A DNA stretch of 64,000 nt from Solirubrobacteraceae bacterium (GCA_029263125.1 JAJCYD010000035.1:62001-126000), one strand, 5' to 3'; shown: positions 8,965 through 18,070, numbered from the stretch's first letter. The notes: generated by a model not told the origin, from the letters alone. Numbers and translations are program-made.

Positions 8965-9189
8965 ATGAACGCCTCTGAGGTCAGCATCCTCGTCGCGACG
9001 ATCTGCGGACTGGGCATCGTCGCTGCGTTCATCGCGCTGATCGCCTATCCGGCATGGATGTCCTACAGCAGGACCTGGGAGCGAGTCGCGGCCAGCTTCC
9101 TGTCGCTGTTCGTGTTGCTGTCGCTGGTGCTCGTGGGCGCCTTGGGTGGTGCGGCCATCGCGTACTACTGGGACAGCATTGCGGCGTAG
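8965..9189 (+). CDS. Small two-helix membrane protein
   Basis: A 74-residue protein with two hydrophobic segments (about residues 8-32 and 43-68) separated by a short polar linker YSRTWERVAAS. No recognisable family from sequence alone. It lies 46 bp after ispE and ends 3 bp before the PucR gene, so it could be co-transcribed with the latter. Coding is supported by codon usage, spacing and the membrane pattern only. Confidence 0.6.
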   Translation: MNASEVSILVATICGLGIVAAFIALIAYPAWMSYSRTWERVAASFLSLFVLLSLVLVGALGGAAIAYYWDSIAA

Positions 9190-9192
9190 CCT

Positions 9193-10434
9193 ATGACGAT
9201 GACAAGCCCCGCTGAGAGGACGCCGGGGCTCGACCTCACCGCACTGGATGCGATCACCGAGGCGGTCGAATCGGGCGCTGGGCTCCCGGATGTCGTCCGC
9301 GCGGCGGCTCGGGCGCTGCAGGCCAGCCTCGTCTTGATGGACCGCACGGGATCGGTCCTGGCCGTCGCCGCCCGCTCGCCCGCCGACGAGCGTTCGCTGC
9401 TCGACGGCGCCACTGGCGTCCACACGCTGGATCTGCGGGTCGCCGACGTGTCGGTGGGGCAGCTTCGGATGCGCGCGCGGGCCCAGACAACCGGACCCGC
9501 GCTCGTGCGTCTCGTCACGACGCTCGTCGCCTCGGAGGTCGAGCGCGTGCGGGCGCCCGCGCGGGCGTCGCAGGACGCGTCGACGGCCTTCCTGCGCGCC
9601 CTGCTCTCACGTGACATCACCGATGGCGGCGAGCTGGTCGCACGCGGTGATGATCTCGGCATCGATCTCGCCGCCGGCGGCAGCATCCTCGTCGCTCGCG
9701 CGCACGCGCACGTCCCGACCGAGGAGGGCTGGCGGCCGCGCGTACTCGCCACCGCCGAGCGCGGCGCCCGGGCGGTCGTCGTGAGCACGATCGTCGCGCC
9801 CGCCGAAGGCGAGTCCACCGCCGCCGAGATCGTGCTGCTGGTCCCCGGCGGCGACCAGACACTGGCCAAGCGGGCCGCCGAGAGCGTGCTGCGCGAGCTG
9901 CAGGCCAGTCTGCCGGGGCATTCCTTCGCGCTCGGCCGCAGCCGCGTCGCCGAGGATCCCACGGATCTGCATCGCGCCGGCAACGAGGCGCTGCTGGCGG
10001 TCAACGTCGCCGAGGGCGACGAGGAACATCCACTGCTCGCCTTCGAGCAGACGGGGGCCTACCGCCTGCTGCTGTCGGCGATGAGCGAAGATCCCGCGGA
10101 GCTCCAGCGCTTCTACGCCGAGACCGTGGAGCCGCTCGTCGCCTACGACGACCAGTACGAAACCGACCTCGTGCGCACCGTCGAGGCGTTCCTGGACAAC
10201 GACGGAAACGTCGCCGGCACGGCGCAGAAGCTCTTCACGCACCGCCACACAATCCGCTACCGCCTGGAGCGCGTGCGCGAGCTGTCGGGCCTGGACGTCG
10301 GCTCGACGGACGGTCGGGAGAAGCTCTCGCTGGGATTGAAAGCGATGCGCGTGCTCGGCGTCGCAGCGCCCAGCGGGCCGGCCACCGAGCCCGGCACCGG
10401 CGCCGGGCGCGTCCCCCGCCGCGGCAGCACCTAG
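9193..10434 (+). CDS. PucR-family transcriptional regulator
   Basis: A 413-residue cytoplasmic regulator. The C-terminal about 60 residues carry the PucR helix-turn-helix: TVEAFLDNDGNVAGTAQKLF, then HRHTIRYRLERVRELSGLDV. The centre (about 150-300) resembles the GGDEF-like/CdaR middle domain, and the N-terminal part looks like a GAF-type sensor region (ASLVLMDRTGSVLAVAAR). PucR/CdaR proteins typically activate purine, sugar-acid or amino-acid catabolic genes; the effector is not evident. It is 19 bp upstream of a purine-nucleoside phosphorylase-type gene, which makes purine salvage a reasonable but unproven target. Confidence 0.85.
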   Translation: MTMTSPAERTPGLDLTALDAITEAVESGAGLPDVVRAAARALQASLVLMDRTGSVLAVAARSPADERSLLDGATGVHTLDLRVADVSVGQLRMRARAQTTGPALVRLVTTLVASEVERVRAPARASQDASTAFLRALLSRDITDGGELVARGDDLGIDLAAGGSILVARAHAHVPTEEGWRPRVLATAERGARAVVVSTIVAPAEGESTAAEIVLLVPGGDQTLAKRAAESVLRELQASLPGHSFALGRSRVAEDPTDLHRAGNEALLAVNVAEGDEEHPLLAFEQTGAYRLLLSAMSEDPAELQRFYAETVEPLVAYDDQYETDLVRTVEAFLDNDGNVAGTAQKLFTHRHTIRYRLERVRELSGLDVGSTDGREKLSLGLKAMRVLGVAAPSGPATEPGTGAGRVPRRGST

Positions 10435-10453
10435 CGACTAGGATCCCCGCCGC

Positions 10454-11248
10454 ATGCGCATCGGCATCCTCACCGGGTCGGGCACCTACGCCCTGCCCGG
10501 CATCGAAGCCGATGGCGAGCCGGAGCTCGTCGAGACCCGCTTCGGCTCGGCGCCGGTCACGACCGGGCGTTTCGCCGGCGTCGACGTGCTGCACGTCTCG
10601 CGCCATCGCAGCGGGCACGAGCTGCTCTCCAGCCAGGTCACCCACCAGGCGAACATCGCGGCGCTGAAAGAGAAGGGCGCAGACGCGATCCTGTCGGTCA
10701 CGGTCTGCGGAGCGCTCGAGCCGGACCTCTCGCTGGGCAGCCTCGTCGTCTTCGACGAGCTCTTCTTCCTCTCCAACCGCCTGCCCGACGGATCGACCTG
10801 CACGCTGTTCACCGAGCCCGGCGAGCCCGGCCGGGGGCATTGGATCTTCGAGCAGCCGTTCTCCCAGCCGCTGCGCCAGGCGCTGATCGACGGCGCCCGC
10901 GAGTCCGGCTTCCACGTCCGCGACGGCGGCTGCTACGGCCATGTCGATGGACCCCGCTTCAACACGAAGACCGAGATCCGGATGCTGCGCAACCACGGCG
11001 TGACGGTCGTCAGCCAAACCGCGGGGCCCGAGACGGTGCTCGCTGGCGAGGCGGGGATCCCCTACGCGCTGCTCGCCTACGCGACCGACTACGCCAACGG
11101 GATCAAGGCCGAGGCGACCCCGGTCGACGAGCTCATCCGCCTGATCGGCGCGAGCGGCGAGACGTTCGCCACCACGCTCGCCGCGGCTGTGCCGAAGATC
11201 GACGCCAACGCGCTGTCACAGACCGGCACGTTCTTTCGCTTCGACTGA
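10454..11248 (+). CDS. MTAP/PNP-family nucleoside phosphorylase
   Basis: A 264-residue phosphorylase of the trimeric PNP/MTAP class that splits purine nucleosides with phosphate. Motifs: ILTGSGTYALPG, HVSRHRSGHELLSSQVTHQANIAAL (phosphate and ribose contacts), SVTVCGALEPDLSLGSLVVFDE, and YGHVDGPRFNTKTEIRML. The base region SQTAGPETVLAGEAGIPYAL and a late ATDYAN complete the set. 5'-methylthioadenosine is the more likely substrate by similarity to bacterial MTAP-like proteins, but guanosine/inosine is possible. Confidence 0.85.
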   Translation: MRIGILTGSGTYALPGIEADGEPELVETRFGSAPVTTGRFAGVDVLHVSRHRSGHELLSSQVTHQANIAALKEKGADAILSVTVCGALEPDLSLGSLVVFDELFFLSNRLPDGSTCTLFTEPGEPGRGHWIFEQPFSQPLRQALIDGARESGFHVRDGGCYGHVDGPRFNTKTEIRMLRNHGVTVVSQTAGPETVLAGEAGIPYALLAYATDYANGIKAEATPVDELIRLIGASGETFATTLAAAVPKIDANALSQTGTFFRFD

Positions 11249-11260
11249 CTCTTGGACTGA

Positions 11261-11522
11261 CTATCCGGCGGCCGCGCGCACGCTGACGAGCTCCAGCAGA
11301 GCGTCGATGATCCGGCCGTTGCCGTCCTCGAACGGGGCGGGATCCGGGTCCTCGCGCATGTGGCGCCTTGCGTGCCGCGTCAGATTCCATTCGCGGTCGA
11401 TCAGCACACGCCCGCCGGCGCCCTCGAGGATCTCCTCGCAGACCGGCACGTGCGGCGTCATCTCCGTTGTCGGCACCATCCCGTTGGGTGCGACATTGAT
11501 GATCAGCGCCTGGGGGCTCACT
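11261..11522 (-). pseudogene. Short frame with a BKACE (DUF849)-like N-terminus, probable gene remnant
   Basis: On the reverse strand, just downstream of tRNA-Gln, a GTG-started 87-residue frame begins SPQALIINVAPNGMVPTTEM and continues TPHVPV. This closely resembles the first strand and loop of beta-keto acid cleavage enzymes (BKACE, DUF849). The rest (about 50 residues, WNLTRHARRHMREDPDPAPF ...) does not continue the barrel, and the family is normally about 280-300 residues. Most likely an internally deleted remnant joined to other sequence, though a small functional protein cannot be excluded. Confidence 0.4.
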
Positions 11523-11590
11523 CGGCGCGACAGACCAGAGATGTCGTCACTCAGCGGAGTCGCCGGGAGATCGCGCGTTCCCCGAATCCA

Positions 11591-11662
11591 TTGGGGAGCC
11601 AGGATTTGAACCCGGTCTTTGTGGACCAAAACCACACGTGCTGCCGAATACACCACTCCCCA
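11591..11662 (-). tRNA. tRNA-Gln (anticodon UUG)
   Basis: The reverse strand folds as a 72-nt tRNA. It has a perfect 7-bp acceptor stem (TGGGGAG with CTCCCCA), anticodon stem TGTGG/CCACA with loop TTTTGGT (anticodon TTG) and T-arm with the invariant GGTTCAAATCC. The discriminator base is A and CCA is not encoded. The UGGGG acceptor start is typical of tRNA-Gln. Confidence 0.95.
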
Positions 11663-11766
11663 GAATTCGGGCGCATGGCCCGACGACAGATTAGATGACC
11701 GATTCCGATTCGTGCACCCGCGGGCCCACGCATTCGGAATCCATCATCGAGTCGTAGGATGCCCCG

Positions 11767-13143
11767 ATGCCAGATCTCATCGTCGTCATCCTCGCCGCCG
11801 GTCAGGGCACGCGCATGCGCTCGACGCTGGCGAAGATGCTGCACCCCATCTGCGGCCGGCCGCTGGTGGAGTGGCCGATCGTCGCCGCCCGGCGGGCCGG
11901 TGCGAACAGGATCGTGGTCGTCGACGGGCCGGCCGACACCCTCGACGGCCAGCTCCCCGACGGCGTGACGCGCGTAATCCAGCCGGTCGCCAACGGGACC
12001 GGCGGCGCTGTCCAGGCGGCGGCGGGCGAGATCGGCGATGGCGCCACCGTCGTCGTGCTGCCCGGCGACGCGCCGCTGATCACCGCGGAGGCGATCGAGG
12101 CGCTGGTGCGCGCCCATGCCGCCGGTGACGCCGCCGCCACGATGGCGACCATGGTCCTCGGGGACCCCACCGGCTACGGCCGCGTCGTGCGCGACGAGCA
12201 CGGCCAGGTCGAAGGGGTCGTGGAGACCAAGGCCGGAGGCGACGCCACCCCCGAGCAGCTGCAGATCCGCGAGGTCAACAGCTCGATTTTCGCCTTCGAC
12301 GCAGCCGCGCTGAAGGGCGCGCTCGGCGAGCTGCGCGCCGACAACGCCCAGGCCGAGCTCTACCTGCCCGACGTCCTGCCGGCACTGCGGGCGGCGCATC
12401 ACCCGATCGCCGCGTTCGTCCTCGACGATCCCGACCTCGCGCTCGGCGTCAACGATCGCGTGCAGCTCGCCCAGGTGCGCGCGATCGCCCAGCAGCGCAT
12501 CCACGACGCCCACGGCCGCGCGGGCGTCACGATCGTCGACCCGGCCTCGACGGTCATCGAGGCCGACGTGCAGCTCGGCGAGGACACGGTCGTCGAGCCG
12601 AGCTCGTTCCTGCGCGGCGCGACCCGCGCCGGCCGCGGCTGCCGGATCGGCCCGCTCACCACGCTGATCGGCGCCACGCTGCACGACGAGGTGACGATCC
12701 CGCACTCCTACGTCGTCTCGGCCGAGATCCGCAGCGGCGCGACCGTCGGGCCGTTCGCCTACCTGCGTCCCGGGACGGTCCTGCGCGAGCGCTCGAAGGC
12801 CGGCACGTTCGTGGAGATCAAGAACTCCGACGTCGGGGCCGGCACCAAGGTCCCGCACCTCTCCTACATCGGCGATGCCGACATCGGCGAGGACACCAAC
12901 CTCGGCGCCGCCACGATCACCGCCAACTACGACGGCGTCGCCAAGCACCGCACGACGATCGGCGATCGCGTGAGCACCGGCGTGGACACGACGCTCGTCG
13001 CCCCCGTGGCGCTGGGCGACGACGTGTTCACCGCGGCCAACTCCGCGATCACCCGCGACGTGCCCGCCGGCGCCTTGGGCATCGCTCGGGGGCGTCAGAC
13101 GAACATCGACGGGTACGCCGATCGCAAGCGTCCCGACGGGTAG
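11767..13143 (+). CDS. glmU: Bifunctional glucosamine-1-phosphate N-acetyltransferase / N-acetylglucosamine-1-phosphate uridyltransferase
   Basis: Makes UDP-GlcNAc for peptidoglycan. The N-terminal pyrophosphorylase domain starts VVILAAGQGTRMRSTLAKML and contains the QPVANGTGGAVQAA and VLPGDAPLI motifs and the EVNSSIFAF loop. From about residue 250 a left-handed beta-helix of hexapeptide repeats follows. It includes the acetyltransferase signature residues in RPGTVLRERSKAGTFVEIKN, LSYIGDADIGEDTNLGA and ANYDG. Total length 458 residues, normal. It is followed after 22 bp by prs, a common glmU-prs pair. Confidence 0.96.
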   Translation: MPDLIVVILAAGQGTRMRSTLAKMLHPICGRPLVEWPIVAARRAGANRIVVVDGPADTLDGQLPDGVTRVIQPVANGTGGAVQAAAGEIGDGATVVVLPGDAPLITAEAIEALVRAHAAGDAAATMATMVLGDPTGYGRVVRDEHGQVEGVVETKAGGDATPEQLQIREVNSSIFAFDAAALKGALGELRADNAQAELYLPDVLPALRAAHHPIAAFVLDDPDLALGVNDRVQLAQVRAIAQQRIHDAHGRAGVTIVDPASTVIEADVQLGEDTVVEPSSFLRGATRAGRGCRIGPLTTLIGATLHDEVTIPHSYVVSAEIRSGATVGPFAYLRPGTVLRERSKAGTFVEIKNSDVGAGTKVPHLSYIGDADIGEDTNLGAATITANYDGVAKHRTTIGDRVSTGVDTTLVAPVALGDDVFTAANSAITRDVPAGALGIARGRQTNIDGYADRKRPDG

Positions 13144-13165
13144 TGGCACTAGACTGCCTCACTCG

Positions 13166-14188
<1,023 letters not shown>

Positions 14189-14222
14189 CCATACCCCTCG
14201 ATTAGCAGGGAGTTCCTGTCAG

Positions 14223-14242
14223 ATGCTCACGAGGTGCTAACG
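14223..14242 (+). repeat. Candidate integrase arm-type sites near attL
   Basis: ATGCTCACGA (14223-14232) and TGCTAACG (14235-14242) both recur at the other end of the element (22069-22078 and 22059-22066). Their position just inside each att repeat fits arm-type sites for the tyrosine integrase. Function is inferred from placement only. Confidence 0.45.
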
Positions 14243-14745
14243 GGAGCCGGCACGTCTAGGAGCTTCCGCGGCGCCCAGCGACCTCGCAGCCTCCGCGGAT
14301 TCAGGATCGCCTCGTGCTCGCCGCGACATTCGGCGTCGGAGATCACCGCGAGCAGCATCGTGCGTGGCACCTCGACCTCGAAGACGGCGGCCGGGAAGCC
14401 GAACAGCGCGCTGCGGTGCGCGAACCACTCGGCCTTATCGCGCTCCCACGTCCACGAGAAGCCGCGAGCGCGTTCGCGTGCCGCGCCGCGGTACAGCGTC
14501 AAGGACGACGGTGGATCAAAGGCGCCGTCATCGGTGACGAATCCCGTCGCGTCGAACATCTCAAGCCAGTGGCGGTGACCGAGCGAAGCCGGCCACTCCG
14601 CGGCCTGCCAGGTCGAGAGAATCCACTCGCGGAGCGTCGCGACGTCGATCTCGCGCCCGTACCAAGCGCGATACAGGCGCTCGGGCTGATCGTTGCGACC
14701 GATGATCTCCATCTTCTCCACGAAGCCGGTGACATTCGGGCTCAT
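14227..14745 (-). CDS. Putative ADP-ribosyltransferase-fold protein, satellite cargo
   Basis: A 172-residue protein whose C-terminal half shows the R-S-E layout of ADP-ribosyltransferases. Arg86 lies in SLTLYRGA, Ser97 in GFSWTWERDKAEWFAHR, and an ExE pair (Glu143, Glu145) in RGEHEAIL, with the strand VFEVEVP between. The N-terminal about 80 residues (LYRAWYGREIDVATLREWIL) are unassigned. The ATG overlaps the integrase stop (ATGA), so it is last in the leftward integrase operon and lies next to attL, a typical position for satellite cargo. It might modify a host, phage or competitor target. Catalytic assignment rests on motif spacing and is unverified. Confidence 0.6.
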   Translation of the reverse strand: MSPNVTGFVEKMEIIGRNDQPERLYRAWYGREIDVATLREWILSTWQAAEWPASLGHRHWLEMFDATGFVTDDGAFDPPSSLTLYRGAARERARGFSWTWERDKAEWFAHRSALFGFPAAVFEVEVPRTMLLAVISDAECRGEHEAILNPRRLRGRWAPRKLLDVPAPVSTS

Positions 14746-15848
14746 GCGAGCGCCGTCGCGATCCGCTCGGCCGCCAGCTCGTCGGACTGCGGAAGCAGGT
14801 GCGCGTACGTCGACAGGACGGTCTTGGCGTCGTCGCCCAAGCGCGCGGCCACGATGTGAACCGGCACGCCGGCCGTGAGCGCGAGCGTCGCGCTCGTGTG
14901 TCGCAGGATGTGCAGCGACCCCGAGGTCAGGCCGGCCGCCTTGCGATGCGCCGCGAACCACTGCGTGAGGCGCTGCGGGTGGATCGGTCCGCCGAGCGCG
15001 TCAGCGAACACGAGATCCTGGTCGACGTAGCCATCGCCCGCGAGCGACCGCTCCACGAGCTGCGCGGCACGATGGGCACGCAACGGCTCAACGGTCGCGG
15101 CGTCCAGCGCCACAGTTCGCCGTGACCGGCTGGACTTTGGCGGGCCGAACGTCGCCCCGCCGCGCGTCGGCACGAGCTGCTGCTCAACCGACAGCCGCGC
15201 GGCGTCGAGGTCCAGTGCGCGCCACGTCAGGCCGGCGAGCTCGCCACGACGCATGCCCGTCGTCGCGGCCAGGCGCCACAACGCGAACCAGCGGTCCTCG
15301 CGCACCTGGTCGAGGAAGCGGCGCAGCTCGCCGGCCGTCCACGCGGTCGCTCGCGAAGCGCCACGCGAAGGCGGGTCGGCTTGGCGCGCGACGTTACGCG
15401 GAACGCGCCCCCATCGCTCAGCATCGCGCAGCGCACGGCCGAGCACCGCGTGAACGAGTCGCCGCGTCGCGACCGACAGGCCCGCTCGCTCGAGGTCGGC
15501 GTAGAGGCCGTTCAAGTGGCCGCCAGAGAGCGCCTGCAGCCGTGTCGCGCCGATCTGCGGCACGACGTACAACCGGATGACGGATCGGTAGCGCTCCACG
15601 CTCAGCGGCCGTAGCGTCGCCTCGATTGCCGGCATCCACTCGTCAAGCAGGAACGCGCCCAGCGTCAACTTCGACGGACTGGAATACGTCGACGCGTCGA
15701 TGCGCCCCAGCGCGTCGGTGAGGTACCGCTGAGCCTCTCGCTTGGTCGCGAAGCCGCCCCTGCTGCGCTGGCGGCGCTTGCCGTCCGGAGACGGCTCGTC
15801 ATACACGACCGTCCACGACGCGCCGCGCTTGTGTACATGGCCGGTCAT
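14742..15848 (-). CDS. int: Tyrosine-type site-specific integrase
   Basis: A 368-residue phage-type tyrosine recombinase. The N-terminal arm-binding region has GGFATKREAQRYL, followed by a SAM-like core-binding domain (LGAFLLDEWMPAIEATLRPL ...). The catalytic domain carries Arg in TTGMRRGELAGLTW, HILRHTSATL (HxxR), a later His region, and the nucleophile Tyr in LSTYAHLLPQ. It should recombine attP with the attB in the prs 3' end. Start and stop overlap the neighbouring genes (ATGA at both ends), so it is the middle gene of a three-gene operon. A degraded relative of its last 50 residues lies at 23080-23230. Confidence 0.95.
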   Translation of the reverse strand: MTGHVHKRGASWTVVYDEPSPDGKRRQRSRGGFATKREAQRYLTDALGRIDASTYSSPSKLTLGAFLLDEWMPAIEATLRPLSVERYRSVIRLYVVPQIGATRLQALSGGHLNGLYADLERAGLSVATRRLVHAVLGRALRDAERWGRVPRNVARQADPPSRGASRATAWTAGELRRFLDQVREDRWFALWRLAATTGMRRGELAGLTWRALDLDAARLSVEQQLVPTRGGATFGPPKSSRSRRTVALDAATVEPLRAHRAAQLVERSLAGDGYVDQDLVFADALGGPIHPQRLTQWFAAHRKAAGLTSGSLHILRHTSATLALTAGVPVHIVAARLGDDAKTVLSTYAHLLPQSDELAAERIATALA

Positions 15849-16537
15849 TGGCTTTTGTCCTCTCGACGTAGGAGTGCGCGCGCTTTCTCGGTGAGCTGGC
15901 CACCCGCCCTACCCTTTGGCGGCCGAGTGAGCAGCTCCCGCCCCCGCGCGACGTGCAGCAGATCGCGCACGTAGGTCGGCTCATAGGTGCCCTCCCAAGC
16001 CTTGCTGAGCGTGTCAGCAGCCGCTACGACGGGCTTGCGGCTGCCCCGCTCGATCGCGGCAACGTACGCAGCTGCGACGAGGGCGTAGAAGCGGTCGTCG
16101 CGACCGCTGCTGCCCGGACGTCGCGACGAGGCGATCGAGGCCTCGCTGAGGCCTGCTGGCATCCACTCGTCCTCGGGGGGTATGCCGCTTAGGGTTTCGT
16201 ACGCGAAGTGAAACGCTTCTCCAAGGTGGACCGTGCGCAGCGCCCGCGAAGTCAGCCCACCAGGGGGCGTGGAGCGTTCTGGCGGTGCGGCGCCACCTCC
16301 GACGATGGCCCAAACCTCCGGATTAGTGATCGCCCGATGTGTAGCCCAATCGTCGGACTTCACATCGTTTAGGTGCTCGTCAACTCGCGGCACGATCCGA
16401 AGTTCCGCGACGACGAGATGCTCGTCTTGGACTGTGAAGCGAACAAAGCTCGACCAGTCGTCGCCGAGAGGGAGCACGACCCACACCCCGCCCGATTCGA
16501 GGCTGACGCTGGTAAAGGGGTGCCGCTTTGGTGCCAT
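15845..16537 (-). CDS. Conserved satellite protein with C-terminal HTH-like region, upstream of integrase
   Basis: A 230-residue protein, first gene of the leftward operon, starting within the left arm of the inverted-repeat operator. The N-terminal about 100 residues look like a beta-rich domain (VSLESGGVWVVLPLGDDW, LVVAELRIVPRV). The C-terminus (FYALVAAAYVAAIERGSRKP, then ELLTRPPKGRAGGQLTEKAR) resembles the helix-turn-helix tail of actinobacterial element proteins of the DUF6214 type. It may be a DNA-binding accessory factor for excision or control. No catalytic motif seen; the family link is from memory of its layout and only moderate. Confidence 0.6.
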   Translation of the reverse strand: MAPKRHPFTSVSLESGGVWVVLPLGDDWSSFVRFTVQDEHLVVAELRIVPRVDEHLNDVKSDDWATHRAITNPEVWAIVGGGAAPPERSTPPGGLTSRALRTVHLGEAFHFAYETLSGIPPEDEWMPAGLSEASIASSRRPGSSGRDDRFYALVAAAYVAAIERGSRKPVVAAADTLSKAWEGTYEPTYVRDLLHVARGRELLTRPPKGRAGGQLTEKARALLRREDKSQ

Positions 16538-16629
16538 CTCCGATAGCGTACCACGCCATCGGAGCTATCGCGAGAACCGTGACACCGTAGACAATAGTCC
16601 CGATGGCGTGCCACGCTATCGGAGATGGC
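16533..16629. promoter_or_regulatory. Twin palindromic operator between the divergent satellite operons
   Basis: The arms 16533-16562 and 16600-16629 form a 30-bp inverted repeat with two mismatches and a 37-bp spacer. Each arm itself contains an imperfect dyad (CGATAGCGT-N3-ACGCCATCG in the left arm). The arms overlap the start codons of the leftward HTH-like gene (16537) and the rightward repressor-like gene (16625). A regulator bound here would control both promoters, as in a lysogeny-type switch. Which protein binds is inferred. Confidence 0.7.
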
Positions 16630-16867
16630 AACCGCGATAGAACATCTGCTGGAAGACGCGCGCCGGCGTCGCTCACTGCCGCCGCCGGCAGTACGGCGGA
16701 TGCTGCGCGAGCGTGCAGGACTCGCCCAACGCGAGATCGCCGACGCGCTAGGCGTCGGCCGGACGGCCGTCACGCGCTACGAAACCGGCGCCCGCGACCC
16801 TCGCGGCCCGCTCAGGCTCGCGTACGTCGACCTGCTCGAACAGCTCGCCGCCGGAGATCAGCAGTGA
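16625..16867 (+). CDS. XRE-type HTH protein, candidate satellite master repressor
   Basis: An 80-residue protein with a single Cro/CI helix-turn-helix: VRRMLRERAGLAQREIADAL, GVGRTAVTRYETGARDPRGP. It begins inside the right arm of the operator repeat and heads the rightward operon, so autoregulation is likely. The small size with no dimerisation or sensor domain is notable; Stl-like master repressors of staphylococcal islands are larger. The GTG of the next gene overlaps its stop. Confidence 0.8.
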   Translation: MATAIEHLLEDARRRRSLPPPAVRRMLRERAGLAQREIADALGVGRTAVTRYETGARDPRGPLRLAYVDLLEQLAAGDQQ

Positions 16868-17142
16868 CCGCCCTCGCGGAAATGCCGGCCGTGCTGACGA
16901 TCGAGGAAGCCGCGACGGTGCTGCGCATCGGACGCGGCGCGGCCTACGAAGCCGCCCGATCCGGCGAGCTGCCGTCCGTGCGGATCGGACGCACGCTGCG
17001 TGTCCCACGCCACGCGCTCGAAACGATGCTCGGCATCGAGCCGGGCGACGTTGGCCCTTCTACGAGCGAAGCCACCGGCGCTGATTCCGATGGCTTCGCG
17101 AAATCGGCCGGTGGAGCGGCCGGGAATGCTCTCTCAGGGTAA
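16864..17142 (+). CDS. AlpA/Xis-like excisionase, helix-turn-helix
   Basis: A 92-residue protein with the MerR-like winged helix of excisionase/AlpA proteins: LTIEEAATVLRIGRGAAYEA, SGELPSVRIGRTLRVPRHAL. The C-terminal 30 residues are a disordered Gly/Ser/Ala tail. In satellites such proteins activate excision or the replication module. It overlaps the upstream repressor-like gene (GTGA) and the downstream primase by 17 bp. Confidence 0.82.
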   Translation: MTALAEMPAVLTIEEAATVLRIGRGAAYEAARSGELPSVRIGRTLRVPRHALETMLGIEPGDVGPSTSEATGADSDGFAKSAGGAAGNALSG

Positions 17143-18070
17143 CCCACCCATCGGCATCCCGCCGGCCGACGCTCTGCGGCTGTACCTCGCCGCGATCGCC
17201 GGCAATGAGCCGCACAGCTCGATGATCGAGCTTCGGTGGCGCGAGCGACCGGGCCAGCCGATGCACAGCCAATTCCTGTTCGCGCAGGCACCGAAGGCGA
17301 TCATCGAGCGTGTTGCGGCGCTCGCGACCCGCGGCGACGTCTATGCGGGCGCCGCGCCGCGCACACGGTCGCGCGGCACCGCCGACGCCGTCGAGCGAAC
17401 GTGGACGTTGTGGGTCGACCTCGACACGGCCGACGCCGTGCAGCGGCTCGACGCCTTCACGCCGCGCCCGTCGATCGTCTTGCTGACCGGCACGGCCGGT
17501 CATGCGCAGGCGTTGTGGCCGCTGCGCGCGCCGCTCGCGCGCGAGCATGTCAAGCGTGCCAATCGTCGCATCGCGCACGCCGTCGGCGGCGACCTGAACG
17601 CGACGGACGTCGCGCGGATCCTGCGCGTGCCGATGACGAGCAACCACAAGCACTCGCCGCCGATCACGGTCGAGTGTGTGCGGCTTGATCTCGCGGTCTA
17701 CACCCCCCGCGAGATCGTCGGCGACCTCGCCGACGCTCCGACCAAGGCGGCTGCGACGTCCGTCCGTCCGCATGACGACCGGGCGGACCCGCTGCTCACG
17801 ATCTCGCCGACCGTCTACGTTTCCGCGCTCCTCGGCGTCGAGCCCGGCCGTGACGGCAAGATCGCGTGCCCCTTTCATGACGATCGCTCGCCCAGCTTGC
17901 ATGTGTACGACGCGCCCGAGCGAGGATGGCGCTGCTACGGCTGCGAGCGCGGCGGCAGCATCATCGACCTTGGCGCGGCGCTCTACAGCATCGAGCCCCG
18001 CGGCCGCGGATACCACGAGATCCGCCGACGCCTCGCCTGCGACCTGCTCGGCTCGGAGAGCGCAGCGTGA
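17126..18070 (+). CDS. Replication primase: AEP-like domain plus CHC2 zinc finger
   Basis: A 314-residue protein. Residues about 20-200 resemble the RepB/primase-polymerase (AEP) fold: WTLWVDLDTADAVQRL (acidic DxD), SIVLLTGTAGHAQALWPL, and GDLNATDVARILRVPMTSNH. These are followed by a DnaG-type CHC2 zinc finger near residues 245-285 (ACPFHDDRSPSLHVYD, WRCYGCERGGSIIDL). No helicase domain is attached, so a host or separate helicase would be needed. The ATG at 17126 overlaps the excisionase gene and precedes all conserved sequence; the stop overlaps the next GTG. Confidence 0.8.
   Translation: MLSQGNPPIGIPPADALRLYLAAIAGNEPHSSMIELRWRERPGQPMHSQFLFAQAPKAIIERVAALATRGDVYAGAAPRTRSRGTADAVERTWTLWVDLDTADAVQRLDAFTPRPSIVLLTGTAGHAQALWPLRAPLAREHVKRANRRIAHAVGGDLNATDVARILRVPMTSNHKHSPPITVECVRLDLAVYTPREIVGDLADAPTKAAATSVRPHDDRADPLLTISPTVYVSALLGVEPGRDGKIACPFHDDRSPSLHVYDAPERGWRCYGCERGGSIIDLGAALYSIEPRGRGYHEIRRRLACDLLGSESAA

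Noticed and set aside
11591-11662. tRNA-Gln as the attachment site of the satellite
   Set aside because: No second copy of its 3' end was found at the element's borders; the repeats clearly involve the prs 3' end instead.
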